A stretch of DNA of 64,000 bases, taken from contig NW_006921541.1 in the NCBI RefSeq assembly GCF_000340215.1, positions 2,391,527 through 2,455,526 on the forward strand. The letters are read 5' to 3'. Below are positions 33,528 through 44,893 of this stretch, one piece after another. Position numbers and translations under genes: made by a program. Origin of the DNA: Pseudocercospora fijiensis CIRAD86. Its lineage: Eukaryota > Ascomycota > Dothideomycetes > Mycosphaerellales > Mycosphaerellaceae. Every line of letters starts with the position of its first letter. Position 1 is the first letter of the stretch. The notes beneath the pieces are model-generated. The model searched no databases. It was not told the DNA's origin and worked only from the letters and a program-made list of their open reading frames with translations.

Positions 33528-35116
33528 GCTCTCACCGCTTCTCGCTTCCTCACTTGCTTGCGAGCCGTGCGTGACTTCCGCCTCCTGCAACCCTCCTGAG
33601 GAGCTGGCAGTGCGACAGCTAAGCAAGGTGTTGGGCTACCATGCGCTCATCACGACAACGCACATCTTGTGCGTGCGTACGTGCTCGCCGTCCGCTGCCA
33701 CTCACCGCAGTCACAAAAAGCACGGCGTCGACATCAACCCGGCCCCCCCGACTTTTCGTGAAATATGGCAAACACGTGCAGCGACTTCGATCTACTGCAC
33801 GTCAACCTTACGACTATGAAGACGTTTTGACGCCAACATGGAGCTGCAGAGATGCGGGCTCCCCCACTACATACCCTCTGGGCTTCACGAATTTCCTTGA
33901 AAAAAATGAGATACCCGATTATATCTCCTACGGCACTACCTTTACCATCTTGGAACAACATTGGCGATGTAATTAATACACTGGGCACGGAGAATCTGGA
34001 TTTGCACTAAAAGCAATGCATGGGGACCAGATGTATTCATACTTGAGCGACATCATTCATACTTCTGAAGCGTGTGTATTCCTACTACATAATCAACGAG
34101 ACCACGATGAACGTCTGCAAACGTCATTCTCTCTAGGCGTTTCATGATCGGGTACCTTGCAGATTCGCTGTTTGGACGACTGTGGGCCGTCACATCTACT
34201 TACCACACAATGCTGGCAGTATCGAGTAGCAGATGGCATCTCTGAGTGGGAAGCGCCACTTTGTATTCAGATCGAGTGGTGAAGGCATGGGTTACACGAT
34301 GAAGGCCATGTGAGGGCGCTTCTTTTTTGCAGGCAAGAACTGGTTCGTCGGCGAATCTTCGCTAATGAGCATGTAATGGTAGGTTTCTTCACGCTGGGAG
34401 CGACCAGGCTTACTGGCCTATTGCAGATCCTCTCCATTAGACACCCTGGTCTTCACGCCATCCAATGATTCAAAGGCGATGCTGAAACCGGGGCCTGACT
34501 TGGAGAATAGGCAAGGACCCTCACCAACCTTAACTTCGATCAAGTTCGATGCTCTCATCACACTGCCTCTCAGAAACAGGACAGTCGAGAAGCGAGACGC
34601 TATTCATCACGGAAGCTCTACGGAATCACCGGATACGAGGTTGATTGAGACACATGGCACACCTTTGCGTGCTCAGATGCAGGCTGTCACTGCACAAGAA
34701 ACGTCGCACAAGGTGCTTCCAGCACGCGCGCGTTTGAGATACATCCAGAAGCATGGGCACGCATTGGGCGGGTCTGCAATCTCGTGGCCAGGCTTTCAGC
34801 ATGCCTACTTAGTCGACTTCCATTGTCCTCTCACTTTGCAGAATCTCGAGACACTGAGACCTTTGCGCCTCAAGAAGACAACAGGCTTCTCGTCCGACTT
34901 CACATTCATTCCTTTACAAGTATCTGCTCACCGCCAGAGCAGTCACTTCACTCTTACCTCACTAGACATCACGAGCCGTTGAACGGCACCACAACCTCTT
35001 GAGAGCAGACCTTGTTCTTCATCAGACCAACACCTTTCTGGGGAATTTCACTTGACTTTACCTTTACCTGGGCCCTTGACTTTTGACAAGCCTTGAGGCT
35101 GCCGACCATCGACGAC
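33528..35116. other. intergenic region
   Basis: No recognisable gene. A plus frame at 34479-34982 (167 codons) has no domain and ends 134 bases before the chitinase ATG; I treat it as chance or leader sequence. The stretch before 35117 would hold the chitinase promoter. Confidence 0.4.
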
Positions 35117-36579
35117 ATGCTCGGTTTTAAGATCGCGGCTCTTGCCTTCTTTACTGCACTAGTCAGTGCGTCCAGCCTTATACACAAGAGCATACCAATC
35201 AAACACGATCATTTGCACGAGAAAGTGCGAAGCAGGAATAATGCAGCGGCATCTGGACATGTCACGCAAAAAGGCTTCAAGACGATAGGATACTACGCGA
35301 GGTAAGTCTTATTACCTTCGTCTCGCTCCCACAATGAAACTGACAACCGACCAGCTGGGCAATCTACGGACGCAATTGGCCCCCACAGAACATACAGCGC
35401 GAAGCATTAACACACGTTCTCTACGCCTTCGCAGGCATCAACAACAAAACCGGCGAAGCCTACCTCACCGACGAATACGCCGACATCCAAAAACAATTCG
35501 ACGGCGACGTGCCGGACAACAAAACCACAAACCTCTACGGCAACCTCAAACAACTCTACCTCCACAAGAAAAAAAACCGAAACCTCAAAACCCTCCTGAG
35601 CATCGGAGGCTGGAACCTTCGCACCTACTTCGCTCCCGCCCTCTCCACCCCCACCGGTAGAAAAACTTTCGCCCAAACCTCCGTCCAACTCCTCAAAGAC
35701 CATGGTTTCGACGGTTTGGACATCGACTGGGAATATCCAAACTCCACCTCGCAAGCCTCCGACCTCGTCGACACGGCCCGTCTCTTCCGTGAAGAACTCG
35801 ACGCTTACTCCGCGAACCTCACTTCCCATCCACATTTCTTATTAACGATGGCTGTCCCCGCCGGACCCGAAAATTTTCAACACTTTGACCTGCCCAAACT
35901 CAACCCATACGTCGATTTTTTGAACCTCATGGCCTACGATTATCAAGGAGCGTCTTTCTCGAATTTCTCGGGCCACAATTCGAATTTTTTCAAGAGTCAA
36001 CGCAATCCCCAGGGGACGGATTTTTGTACGCAGGATGCGCTGGAGTATTATATTGGGACTGGAGGGCCTTATCAAGCGGGGAATGGGGCGGGGAATTGGA
36101 CGTGGAGCGGGAGTGGGTTTCCGGCTGAGAAGATCATGTTGGGGATGCCGTTGTATGGCAGATCTTTCGCCAACACGTCAGGACCCGGGACGAGGTTTTC
36201 TCAGCCGATGGATGGGAGTTGGGAGGCGGGGGTTTGGGATTATAAAGACTTGCCTTTCAATGGATCGCGGGTGCAATATGATTACGATGTCGTTGCGTCG
36301 TGGAGTATGGGTGGGAAGGGGAATCATTCGCGGTATATGGTTTCTTACGATGAGCCGGCGATTGCGTTGAAGAAGGCCGAGGCGATTTCAGGGTTGGGGT
36401 TGGGGGGTGCCATGTGGTGGGAGTTGAGTGGAGACTTGCCGGTGAATTCGTCGAGGAGTTTGATTGGGACGGTTAAGGAGCATTTGTTGCGGTGTGGGGG
36501 GTTGGAACAGTGTCGGAATGTTCTTGATTATCCTTATAGTAAGTATAAGAATTTGAGGGAGGGGATGCCGGGGCAGTAG
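35117..36579 (+). CDS. secreted GH18 chitinase
   Basis: Two exons, 35117-35301 and 35355-36579 (53-nt intron, GTAAGT...CAG), 469 residues. An N-terminal signal peptide is evident (MLGFKIAALAFFTALVSASS). The TIM-barrel starts at GYYASWAIYG (about 58-67). The substrate strand has SIGGW. The catalytic motif DGLDIDWEYP has Asp181, Asp184, Asp186 and the acid Glu188, all intact. Later GH18 landmarks are MAYDYQG, GMPLYGRSF and the C-terminal GGAMWWELSGD. No chitin-binding module is seen. The enzyme cleaves beta-1,4-GlcNAc polymers with substrate-assisted catalysis and would act outside the cell or at the wall. Subgroup V/A-like by motif order (inference). Base use is odd: codon third positions favour C/A in the first half and G/T in the second. 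Confidence 0.93.
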
Positions 36580-36695
36580 AGAGGGAGGGAGGGAGGGAGG
36601 GAGGGAGGGAAGGAGGGAGGGAAGGAGGGAAGGAGGGAAGGAGGGAAGGAGGGAAGGAGGGAAGGAGGGAAGGAGGGAAGGAGGGAGGGAGGAGG
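36580..36695. repeat. GGGA/GGAAGGGA minisatellite
   Basis: Begins at the chitinase stop codon and runs for about 115 bases as GGGA units and then GGAAGGAG units, a pure purine tract on the plus strand. It may act as 3' UTR or transcription pause sequence, or form triplex or G-rich structures. Confidence 0.9.
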
Positions 36696-36950
36696 TTGGA
36701 TTGGACTAGATTGGATATCGACAGGTTCATACATGTACTGTGCTTTGGTCTGGCCTCTGCCATAACGTATACAAATTTTCACACTTTCCACGCCCAGAAT
36801 TGTAAGCATATGCACGTGGCCGTAGATTTGTTGTGGCGTTCAGATCTACGCTTAGCGACAGCGCTAATGCACTTCGGCCTCGTGCCGTCGAACAAAACGC
36901 GGTGCAGGAGGAGCACACGTTTTGTTCTGCCTGCTTTTCATGGCAAACCG
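36696..36950. other. short intergenic region between chitinase and MULE
   Basis: Ordinary composition, no gene seen. Confidence 0.4.
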
Positions 36951-39900
36951 TATAATACCTAAAGCGCTAGGATACGCTACGCCGGCAAGTTCCTGCCGTA
37001 GCGGACTCGGCAAGATGTAGAAGTCCGCGCCGTAGTGTACGTAACTATAGAAAACGTAATCTCGTCGTCGCTGCGCGTCGCAGTTGCTAGGTCGACCGTA
37101 GTAGTAGTAGTACGATTTCCGCTAGCATACTAAAGGTCGATAGTAAGAGGTCGTACGGTCGCAATTTAATAGATTTCGCACTGTTTTAAAAGACTTTAAC
37201 GACCCCGCATTCTCTACTAATAGATACTAGGTATATTACTAGAAATAAAGCTAAAGTTTATTAGCAAAATAGCGGTATAGCTAAATCCGAGGTATTGTTT
37301 ATATTGCAGTAGAAATACGTATAGAAGTATTACTTATAGACTATAGACTTAATAGATCTATATAGTAGGCGCGCCTATTAATACCCTAGTAGTATATAAT
37401 ACTATAGTTGTCGTAGAACAAGCCTATAGGCAGAGGTACGAGCTAGTACTACTACTACTACTATTAGTTAGAGGGCGGCGCAATACTATATAGAACACTA
37501 GGCGCGATTTAAGTCGCGTTTCTATACAAATTTATATAGATATTACTATTAACTAGCGCGAGTAGTATTCGCTAAGGTATTATCGCGTTCTCTATCGCAA
37601 TCTTAGGCTCCTACCTCGCGTTCTTACTCTTCCTCTTACTACTACTACTACCCTACGCCCTCTGCTTATTCTTGCTCTTACCGACTATCGCGTCTACGGC
37701 AGTCGCGTTAATAGTAATATTTTAGTTAATAATCGGACGGTAGAAGGACGATAGTATCTCTAGAGGTATAGGAAGTTGTAACGGTATAGGATTCGCGCGC
37801 GCGGTAAGGTTAATCTTAGCGCCGGTCGTAGTATTATTATAGTCGTCTACTAATAGCGACAAGGCGCGTTATCTTAACTCGCCGCTAATATTGCGGACAA
37901 GACTAATAAAGTTGTTAATAACGTAGTCGCGATAAGGACTATCGAGCGGCTTACTTTTAGTAGTTAGTCGCTTTTTAATCTTATATAGTAGTTGTCGCAT
38001 ATTATTATAAAGCTTACGGAATTAAAGCTAGTAAGTAGGTACGGTCGTACGGTCGCAATTTAAGGGCGCGGCTAGCGTACGAAGGTTATTATAATAGTTA
38101 AGTCTACCGTCGTTAAACATAGCTATCTAGCGGTCGTAATTATGTGTCTTAATTAGCCTATATTCTATTGCTTTGTAAGCGGACTAAATATAGCGACAAA
38201 GGACACTATTTTAACGGAAGAATTTGCAGTCGTAGGTTAGGTCGTCGGATATAGGCTTCTACTTATAATATACCTCCGGATCTTCGGCATAGTTAATCTT
38301 AACGCTAATTGCCTACTAAAGCTTCTACGGAAGTCGTAGAAAGAAGTAGGCAATCTCGTTACTATCGGTTGTCTATAGATAGACCTTCGTACGCGCCGCG
38401 AAGATATCGTTATTAGCTCGAAGGTCGTATTTAGCTAACTTCTTAATTACTCGCATTGCCGTCCCTTTAAGTATATAATCGCGCTTTATAATAGTCTTAA
38501 ACTCGCCGTGTTTAAGCACTAAATGCTAGCCTTCGAGCTAGTTAGTATTTAATATCTATTCGACGATAGTAGGCGCGCTAGAGACAGCGTAATAATAGTG
38601 CTTACAAATTAGCGCTATATTGTCTTTAAGCTCTTTCTATAAATAGCGGAGGTCTAACTAATAGTCGTCGTCGTCGCTCTCTAGTATAAGGGTACTATCT
38701 TTACGTATAGCGCGTAGAAGACTCGCCCTTACTAAATTAAGTAACTTAAGAGTGCCTTTACGGCTTCTTCTCGAGAAGGCGAAGGTATATAGGTGCCGCT
38801 TCGTATCTATATATTTCTCGCTCTTAAATCGCTTATCTAACGTCCGTTTAATATATATATAGCAAAGAAGGTGCTTTATAGTAGGAAACGCGATTATAAT
38901 AGTACGCCGCTCTACCGCCGAGTCGTCTATAAGGAAGAAGATTGCTATCTAACTATAGTCGTTTAGATTAGTAGTATCGACTGTCTAGGCTTATATTTGC
39001 TTTAGCGCCGCGGCGACAATATTACCGTCGTTAGTCTTCGTAAGGAAGAACGCGACCTATCGTAGAGAGCCGTATTTGTCGCGTACTATAAGGATATAGA
39101 GCTGCTAGCCTAGATAGTTAGAATTATACGTCGCGTCTATCTATACTAAAACACGACTATATAAAATTCCTAAGCTATATTTTAATACAAATACGAGTAT
39201 AGTAGTATCCTCGCCGTCGATCTATCTTTTTGCGTATACTTTAGCGTAAAAGAAGCCTTCTATTTAGCAGTATTAGCACGTTGTTTGTATAATTAAAACA
39301 ATAGAATTCTAGGAATTCTAGGAATTCCGGGGTTCGGGGATTCGAGCGGGGTTTGCCGACGGGCTAATCCGTACAAAGCGGAGATCCGTAGTTAGCTAAA
39401 ATCGTACCTCGGCTATACGGAAGCTCCCGATTTCGAACTTCGAGCAGTAAATAATACTAACTTAGTAATGTAAACATACCTTCTTCGAGCTATTTCCGAC
39501 ACTCCGCTATCTATTGCTCCTATATTAACGTACTTCTACTAAGCCTGCTATTCTTAAACACTTTGCGGTACTATCGGCCGCAGTTAATAACGTCGTCGCG
39601 CGATATCTACTCGCCGCCGGCGGCTTAGAAGGTCTCGTACGCGACTTTATAGTCCTTACTACGCATTCGATCCTATACTTAGTACAGCCGCTAGCTAGTA
39701 TATACCTACTAACTAACTGCGTTCTAAAGAGCGCTATATAGGCGATATATATCTATTTTTTATAGGTAATAGCCTAGATAGTACTCGACTAGGCGCCGAT
39801 TATTATGGAAGATAGTATAGCTAACTACTACGCGATTGCTATCCGGTTTATTTTTATTCTCGAGCGCTATATTCTTATTAACGCGTATAGTTAGCGGATA

Positions 39901-40856
39901 CGCTACGGCTTCTTCTATCTTCTTTTCCTTCTTCTTTTTATATCTACTATAGTGCTTCTGCCTCTACTAATGCGCTTTAAAGCTAAATCGACACTTATAT
40001 AATATATACTAGCGACTAAGTTTATCCGCTCGGCGCGCTATATATACTTAGAAGTTGTTAATATATAGCTAAATTATATTAAACTCTACCGCCGTTATAG
40101 TAAAGCCCTTCTCGCTATTATTATTATTAGGGTCGTCTAGAATAGCTAACTACTTCTTACGTAGCGCTCTTAGATTAGTAGGCGCGCGTAGAATAGTATA
40201 TCTATCTTCGATAACTATTACTTTAATACGCTTTCTATAGCGACGAGGTATTAGCGCGCTATCGACTTTACTACTACTACCGTTACTATCGACCTTACTA
40301 CTACTACTATTACTACCTTTCTTATCGCGTTCTTTAGCGCCTTCTTTACTATAGCCGCTATCCTTACTATCCTCTAACGCCTAGTCCTTATTACTAGTAT
40401 TTAGTAACTAAATACGCTTAACTAGAGGAGGCTTCGACGCGTTACGGTTATTAACGAGATAGTCGATAATATCGTCGCGTTCCGCCGGATTTAATAGGCT
40501 CGAAATAGATAGCCGCTTAGTTATAGAAGTAACGATTAACGCGACTTTTATAGTACTAGGTAGCGGCAGCGGCGATAACAAGGTCTCGGAAGCTATAATA
40601 TAATAGAGATAGTGCTATTTTAATAAGAGCGAGTAAATACAAGGCGGCGATAATAATACCTCCTATAAAGCATATACTACTACGAGCGTATACTACTACG
40701 AGCGATAGTAAGGGCGACAATATAGGAAATAATAAACAAACGCGTCTACGCGCCGGACGGCCACGGCAGTAGAAACCACCGCTCCGTATCTTAGTCAGCG
40801 ATGTTCTATTTCGGGTTGACCTAGGGTGGCTGACTGCTAGCGCTTTAGGTATTATA
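36951..40856 (-). mobile_element. Mutator-like (MULE) DNA transposon, RIP-mutated
   Basis: The outer 20 bases at both ends are perfect inverted repeats (TATAATACCTAAAGCGCTAG at 36951-36970, its reverse complement at 40837-40856). The interior encodes a MULE transposase on the minus strand. The 9-11-bp target duplication typical of MULEs is not apparent, so the exact ends may be a few bases inside. Nearly all of 36960-40745 has the RIP signature, but about the last 110 bases before the right end (40746-40856) have normal CA/TG content. The element inserted about 370 bases after the chitinase stop. Confidence 0.75.
37500..40500 (-). pseudogene. MULE transposase with SWIM zinc finger, RIP-inactivated
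   Basis: The minus-strand frame shows, from about 39,260 downward, FFYAKVYAKR, then DATYNSNYLG.QLYILIVRDK and VAFFLTKTNDGNIVAAAL (the MULE core with the first catalytic Asp region), IAIFFLIDDSAVERR and TIKHLLCYIYIKRTLDKRFK. The frame ends near 38,190 with CDCKFFR.NSVLCRYI, a SWIM zinc-finger pattern (CxCx(n)CxH with the His now Tyr). A basic, Ser/Asn-rich tail follows to about 37,500. A stretch of about 160 bases at 39,301-39,460, less affected by RIP and rich in GGAATTC-like repeats, interrupts the frame and may be an intron. The N-terminal region (39,480-40,500) is poorly resolved. Confidence 0.75.
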
Positions 40857-42158
40857 CTAGCAGGCCTTTTCATTCGTTCATATAAGAGCGTCTCGCTTCT
40901 GTCCAAACCTCACTTCTTGCTGCCCCCTTCGAAAATCGCGAAATCTGCGCGCAAGCGGCGAGCCAGCGGTCTGGACTCCGGAATCAGCATGCGCACAGTC
41001 TCAGAGCCCTCCACGCATGCCGCCGATGCGTCCTTCCCACGTTGCCAGGAGCAGGGCACGCCCCGCTGCCTCTTGGAGCCGCCTTCGTGGTCTGTCTCGG
41101 CTTCTTTCTGACCGTTCTCTGTCGCTCCAACCATACCGTGCACGGGCAAGGGCAAGGGCGGGAGCTATAGCTGTGAGGCCGTTTTCAGAGGTTGATGATG
41201 AGCGGTAGCAAGGCCAGAGGGAGCAGGCAAGGGTCAGACGAGCAGCATGCGAACTTCGTCCATGTCCATTGTCCATGTACATAGCTGTCTTATGCCTATC
41301 CGCCGTCGGGAGCAGATGCAGGGTGGCACACACACGGCAGTGGGATATGAGGGTCATCATTGATGGGTGGTCGATCGCGTCTTCCGGAACGGCGGAAGCC
41401 AGGATGGCATTTTGGGACGGGCCTTGAGCCTGCAATGCGATAATTTTGGTCTGCCTCAGAACTCTCATCGACACCTGCCAGCAGCGCATCTGGTTGGACC
41501 GTGGGGACACGAGTGAATGGTCGCAGCACATTCTCTACAGCAAGTGAGTGGTTTGAGTCGCTCATTCGACGGTGCGCGAGATGCCGCCTCGGCTGACATG
41601 TTCGAAATGCATGCAAATGGGGAGGGTCAGGCCAGGCCCGGCCCAGATTGATGAGAGCAGCAGACTGATCAGTGAGCAGAGAGGCGATGCAACACGGCGC
41701 ACCCCGGGCTCGAGCTTTCGCTGGTCAGACATCTCACGCCGGCCCTTGCCCTTGCCCCTGCCATTGCACGTTGTCTCCAGGGCTCGCTGCGAATGGTCGG
41801 CTTGGTGCATGGCGGCGGGCAGGTGGGGCGTGCAACAGAGTTCCATGCTAACCTTCGCTCGCATTAGTACGGTAAGCATGAGCATCACTCGAGACCGCGT
41901 CTGGAAGGCGCAGTGGAAAGGAAGTTCTTTGGCTCACACACCACATCTCACCCACGACGCCAGCCCTTCACGCCAGAGCAATATTCGCGACCTTGGCGCC
42001 AGACCGTGTCTCATACCTTCATAACGCCCATCACCCTCGCCGCTCTCCCCGAACTGCACCCAAGTCGCTCCCTTCCTCGGCCCCAAGCACCCAGCTGTCT
42101 TGTTCCCGTCCCGTCACCAAGCTCTGCCGAGCACGACAACACATCCACCACACACGCC
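40857..42158. other. intergenic region and PHO84-type gene promoter
   Basis: Many overlapping short frames on both strands with no domain. The frame of the transporter stays open back to 41913 without a conserved start, so 42159 is preferred. I found no clear CACGTG phosphate-response element close to the start. Confidence 0.4.
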
Positions 42159-43945
42159 ATGACCACCAGAACGGCGGGCGGCAACGCTGCCTTCCACAAC
42201 TTCCACAATGACTATGCTCACATCGCCGACCCCAACGAGCGACGACGTCTCGCCCTTGCTGAGATCGACAAGGCACCGTTCGGTTGGTACCATGTGCGTG
42301 CCGTCGCCGTCGCCGGCATTGGTTTCTTCACCGACGCCTACGACATTTTCGCCATTGGAATCGTGACCACCATGTTGGGTGTCGTCTACTGGCAGGACCC
42401 GTCTATCAAGAAATCGGCACAAGGAAAGATCCCAGTCCACGCCGATACTGCTATCAAGGTCGCGACCTCGGGCGGTACTGTTGTTGGGCAGCTTGGCTTT
42501 GGCTTCCTCGCCGATGTCGTCGGTCGGAAGAGGATGTACGGTCTTGAGTTGATCATCATCATCTTCGCAACTCTCGCTCAGGCCCTGTCGTCAAACTCTC
42601 CCTCCATGTCCATCGTCGGAACCATTATCTTCTGGCGTGTGCTCATGGGTATCGGTATCGGTGGTGGTAAGTTGACCTCCACATTCCCTTTCGAGCTACT
42701 GCCACTGACTCGCCACCAGACTACCCTCTTTCCTCAGTCATCACTTCCGAGTTCGCTACCACCAAGTGGAGAGGAGCCATGATGGGAGCTGTCTTTGCCC
42801 AGCAGGGTCTTGGACAGTTCGGTGCTGGTATCATTGCGCTCATCGTCACCGTCGGTTTCAAGGGCTCTCTCCAGAGTGCTACCAGCCAGGCTACTTGTGA
42901 TGGCGTCTGCCGAGAGGCCGTCGACAAGATGTGGCGTGTCATCATTGGAATGGGCGCCGTTCCGGGTTGCATTGCTCTCTACTTCCGTCTCACCATCCCC
43001 GAGACTCCTCGATACACCTTCGATGTCTCCCGCGATGTTGTCAAGGCTGGCTCCGACATCAAGGCCTACCTCAGTGGAACCGCCGAGGGTATTCCAGATG
43101 AGGTTGCCCGCGTCAGCAGCATGCGCGACAACGCACCAAAGCTCGACGTTCCGAAGCCATCCTGGAGAGACTTCGGCACTCACATCATGCAGTGGAGATA
43201 CGGCAAGGTCCTCTTCGGAACCGCTTCTTCCTGGTTCTTGCTCGATGTTGCCTTCTACGGTGTCGGTCTCAACAACTCCACTATCCTCCAGGCCATCGGA
43301 TACGGCAAGGGCAACGACATGTACGAGTTCTTCTACAACATTGCTGTGGGTAATGTCATTCTGGTCTGCGCCGGTGCCATTCCAGGCTACTGGGTGACTG
43401 TCGCCCTCGTCGACACCATCGGCCGTAAGCCAATTCAGCTTATGGGCTTCATCATTCTCACCATCATCTTCTGCATCATGGGTTTCGCCTACCACCATAT
43501 TGGCACGGGCGGTCTCTTGGCCTGCTACGTTATTGCCCAATTCTTCTTCAACTTCGGACCCAATTCAACCACCTTCATCGTGCCAGGAGAGTGCTTTCCA
43601 ACCCGTTACCGATCTACCTGCCACGGCATCTCCGCCGCATCTGGCAAGGTCGGTTCCATCATTGCTCAGGCTGCCATCGCACCTCTCCGTACTCGTGGTG
43701 CAACCTCCACCAATGCGTCGCCATGGCTCAACCATGTCCTCGAGATCTTCGCCCTTTTCATGCTTCTAGGATGCTTCACCACTCTCCTGATCCCAGAGAC
43801 CAAGAGACTTACCCTGGAGCAGCTCGCTGGTGAGGTTCCAGGCACCCCACAATACGACCCAGTACTCGCCGGTACCGCCAACCGCGTCGACTCGAGTCCA
43901 TCAACGGAAGAGCACATCACCGAAATGGAGAAGGGCGAGCGTTAA
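42159..43945 (+). CDS. PHO84: Pho84-type inorganic phosphate:H+ symporter (MFS)
   Basis: Two exons, 42159-42666 and 42720-43945 (53-nt intron, GTAAGT...CAG), 577 residues. The exon junction rebuilds GIGIGGDYPLSSVITSEF, the PHS-family signature GGDYPLSA. N-terminal landmarks are VRAVAVAGIGFFTDAYDIFA (TM1 with the conserved FFTDAYDIF) and DVVGRKRMYG (MFS motif A). The central loop holds the LDVPKPSW and FGTHIMQWRYGKVLFGTA blocks. The C-terminal half has FNFGPNSTTFIVPGECFPTR and STCHGISAASGKVG, strongly conserved in Pho84 and Neurospora PHO-5. Twelve membrane spans are expected. The protein takes up phosphate with protons at the plasma membrane, usually induced on phosphate starvation by a Pho4/NUC-1-type factor; no such site is evident here. 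All signatures are intact. Confidence 0.95.
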
Positions 43946-44893
43946 TGTTTTTTTTTCCAGATTGTCGTAAATTACAGCATAGACGGCGATGGTCATGATG
44001 AATGGATGCATACATGGACGAGCGTTGTCTAGCTTAGCGATACTTAAAGATACCACTGTGAATAATGAATCAACTGTATTCGTCCAATTCCTCTCTCTTG
44101 GCCTACGACAGCTACTCATCAACCCCGGTTTCTCTTTCGGTGATATACGTTGAAGAGATCAAAACTTTGTCAGGGTTCACCGATGTAACGATTCCACCCG
44201 CAAAAGTCCGTGATCAGGCATTGATTTTCCGTAAGTTACAACTCGGCCCGACTTTGCATCTTGAGTGTTAGTGAGTGAGTGACTTTCAAACTTAACTTAT
44301 ACTACCCTGTCACACAGTCTTTCTATAGTCATTATTAAGCTCTTTGATGTCGCTCCGCAGCTATTAGTAATAAAATAAAGCCCGGACATTAACTAGTATA
44401 TTCTACCTATATAGCTCTCAGATATATAGATAGATAGATAGATATATCTTTCTTTATTCGATTAAAGAAGGTACGATACTGTTAACTTTTAACATGCCTG
44501 CTATATTTGCTAGGGAGTATAGCGATAATTGTATAGTGTACCTTGCAAAGTCAGCGAAAAGCGAAGTGCTTGCTTAGCATTAATATACTAGAGATTCGAT
44601 ATAGAGTGCTTCGATAGTAGCGATATCGAAGTTTGTCCCTAAAAATCCTACTTGCTTCGATAAGAGGAGATGGAAGTTTAATTCATTTCATTATAATGTT
44701 TGTGAGAGGGAAAAATAATCCGGACTTGTATTAATTACAGAAGACCGACCCACCGACCCACCGACCTCTACCGTAAAGAAAGAAACCTGGGACTGTGCAA
44801 CCACACTCTCTCAACTGTCGAATTAAAAAGACCACCTCAAAACGTGCTCTCGGAAGACGAAAAAACTAAACCAACCTCCTTCTTCTTCTTCTT
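43946..44893. other. intergenic region with a small AT-rich repeat relic
   Basis: The 3' flank of the transporter, then about 44,290-44,700 AT-rich, partly CA/TG-poor sequence including a TAGA microsatellite at about 44,430-44,450. It is probably an old RIP-marked fragment, too short to classify. No gene seen. Confidence 0.4.

Noticed and set aside
34479..34982. 167-codon plus frame upstream of the chitinase
   Set aside because: No recognisable domain, low-complexity-free but random-looking composition, and no intron or start context support.
40556..40906. 116-codon minus-strand ORF with hydrophobic stretch at the right end of the MULE
   Set aside because: It spans the RIP/non-RIP edge and the inverted repeat. 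The hydrophobic run comes from AT-rich RIP sequence, so it is a chance frame.
42734..43540. 268-codon minus ORF opposite the phosphate transporter
   Set aside because: Antisense shadow of a strongly codon-biased gene. Composition (Asp/Glu/Val-rich) is typical of such shadows.
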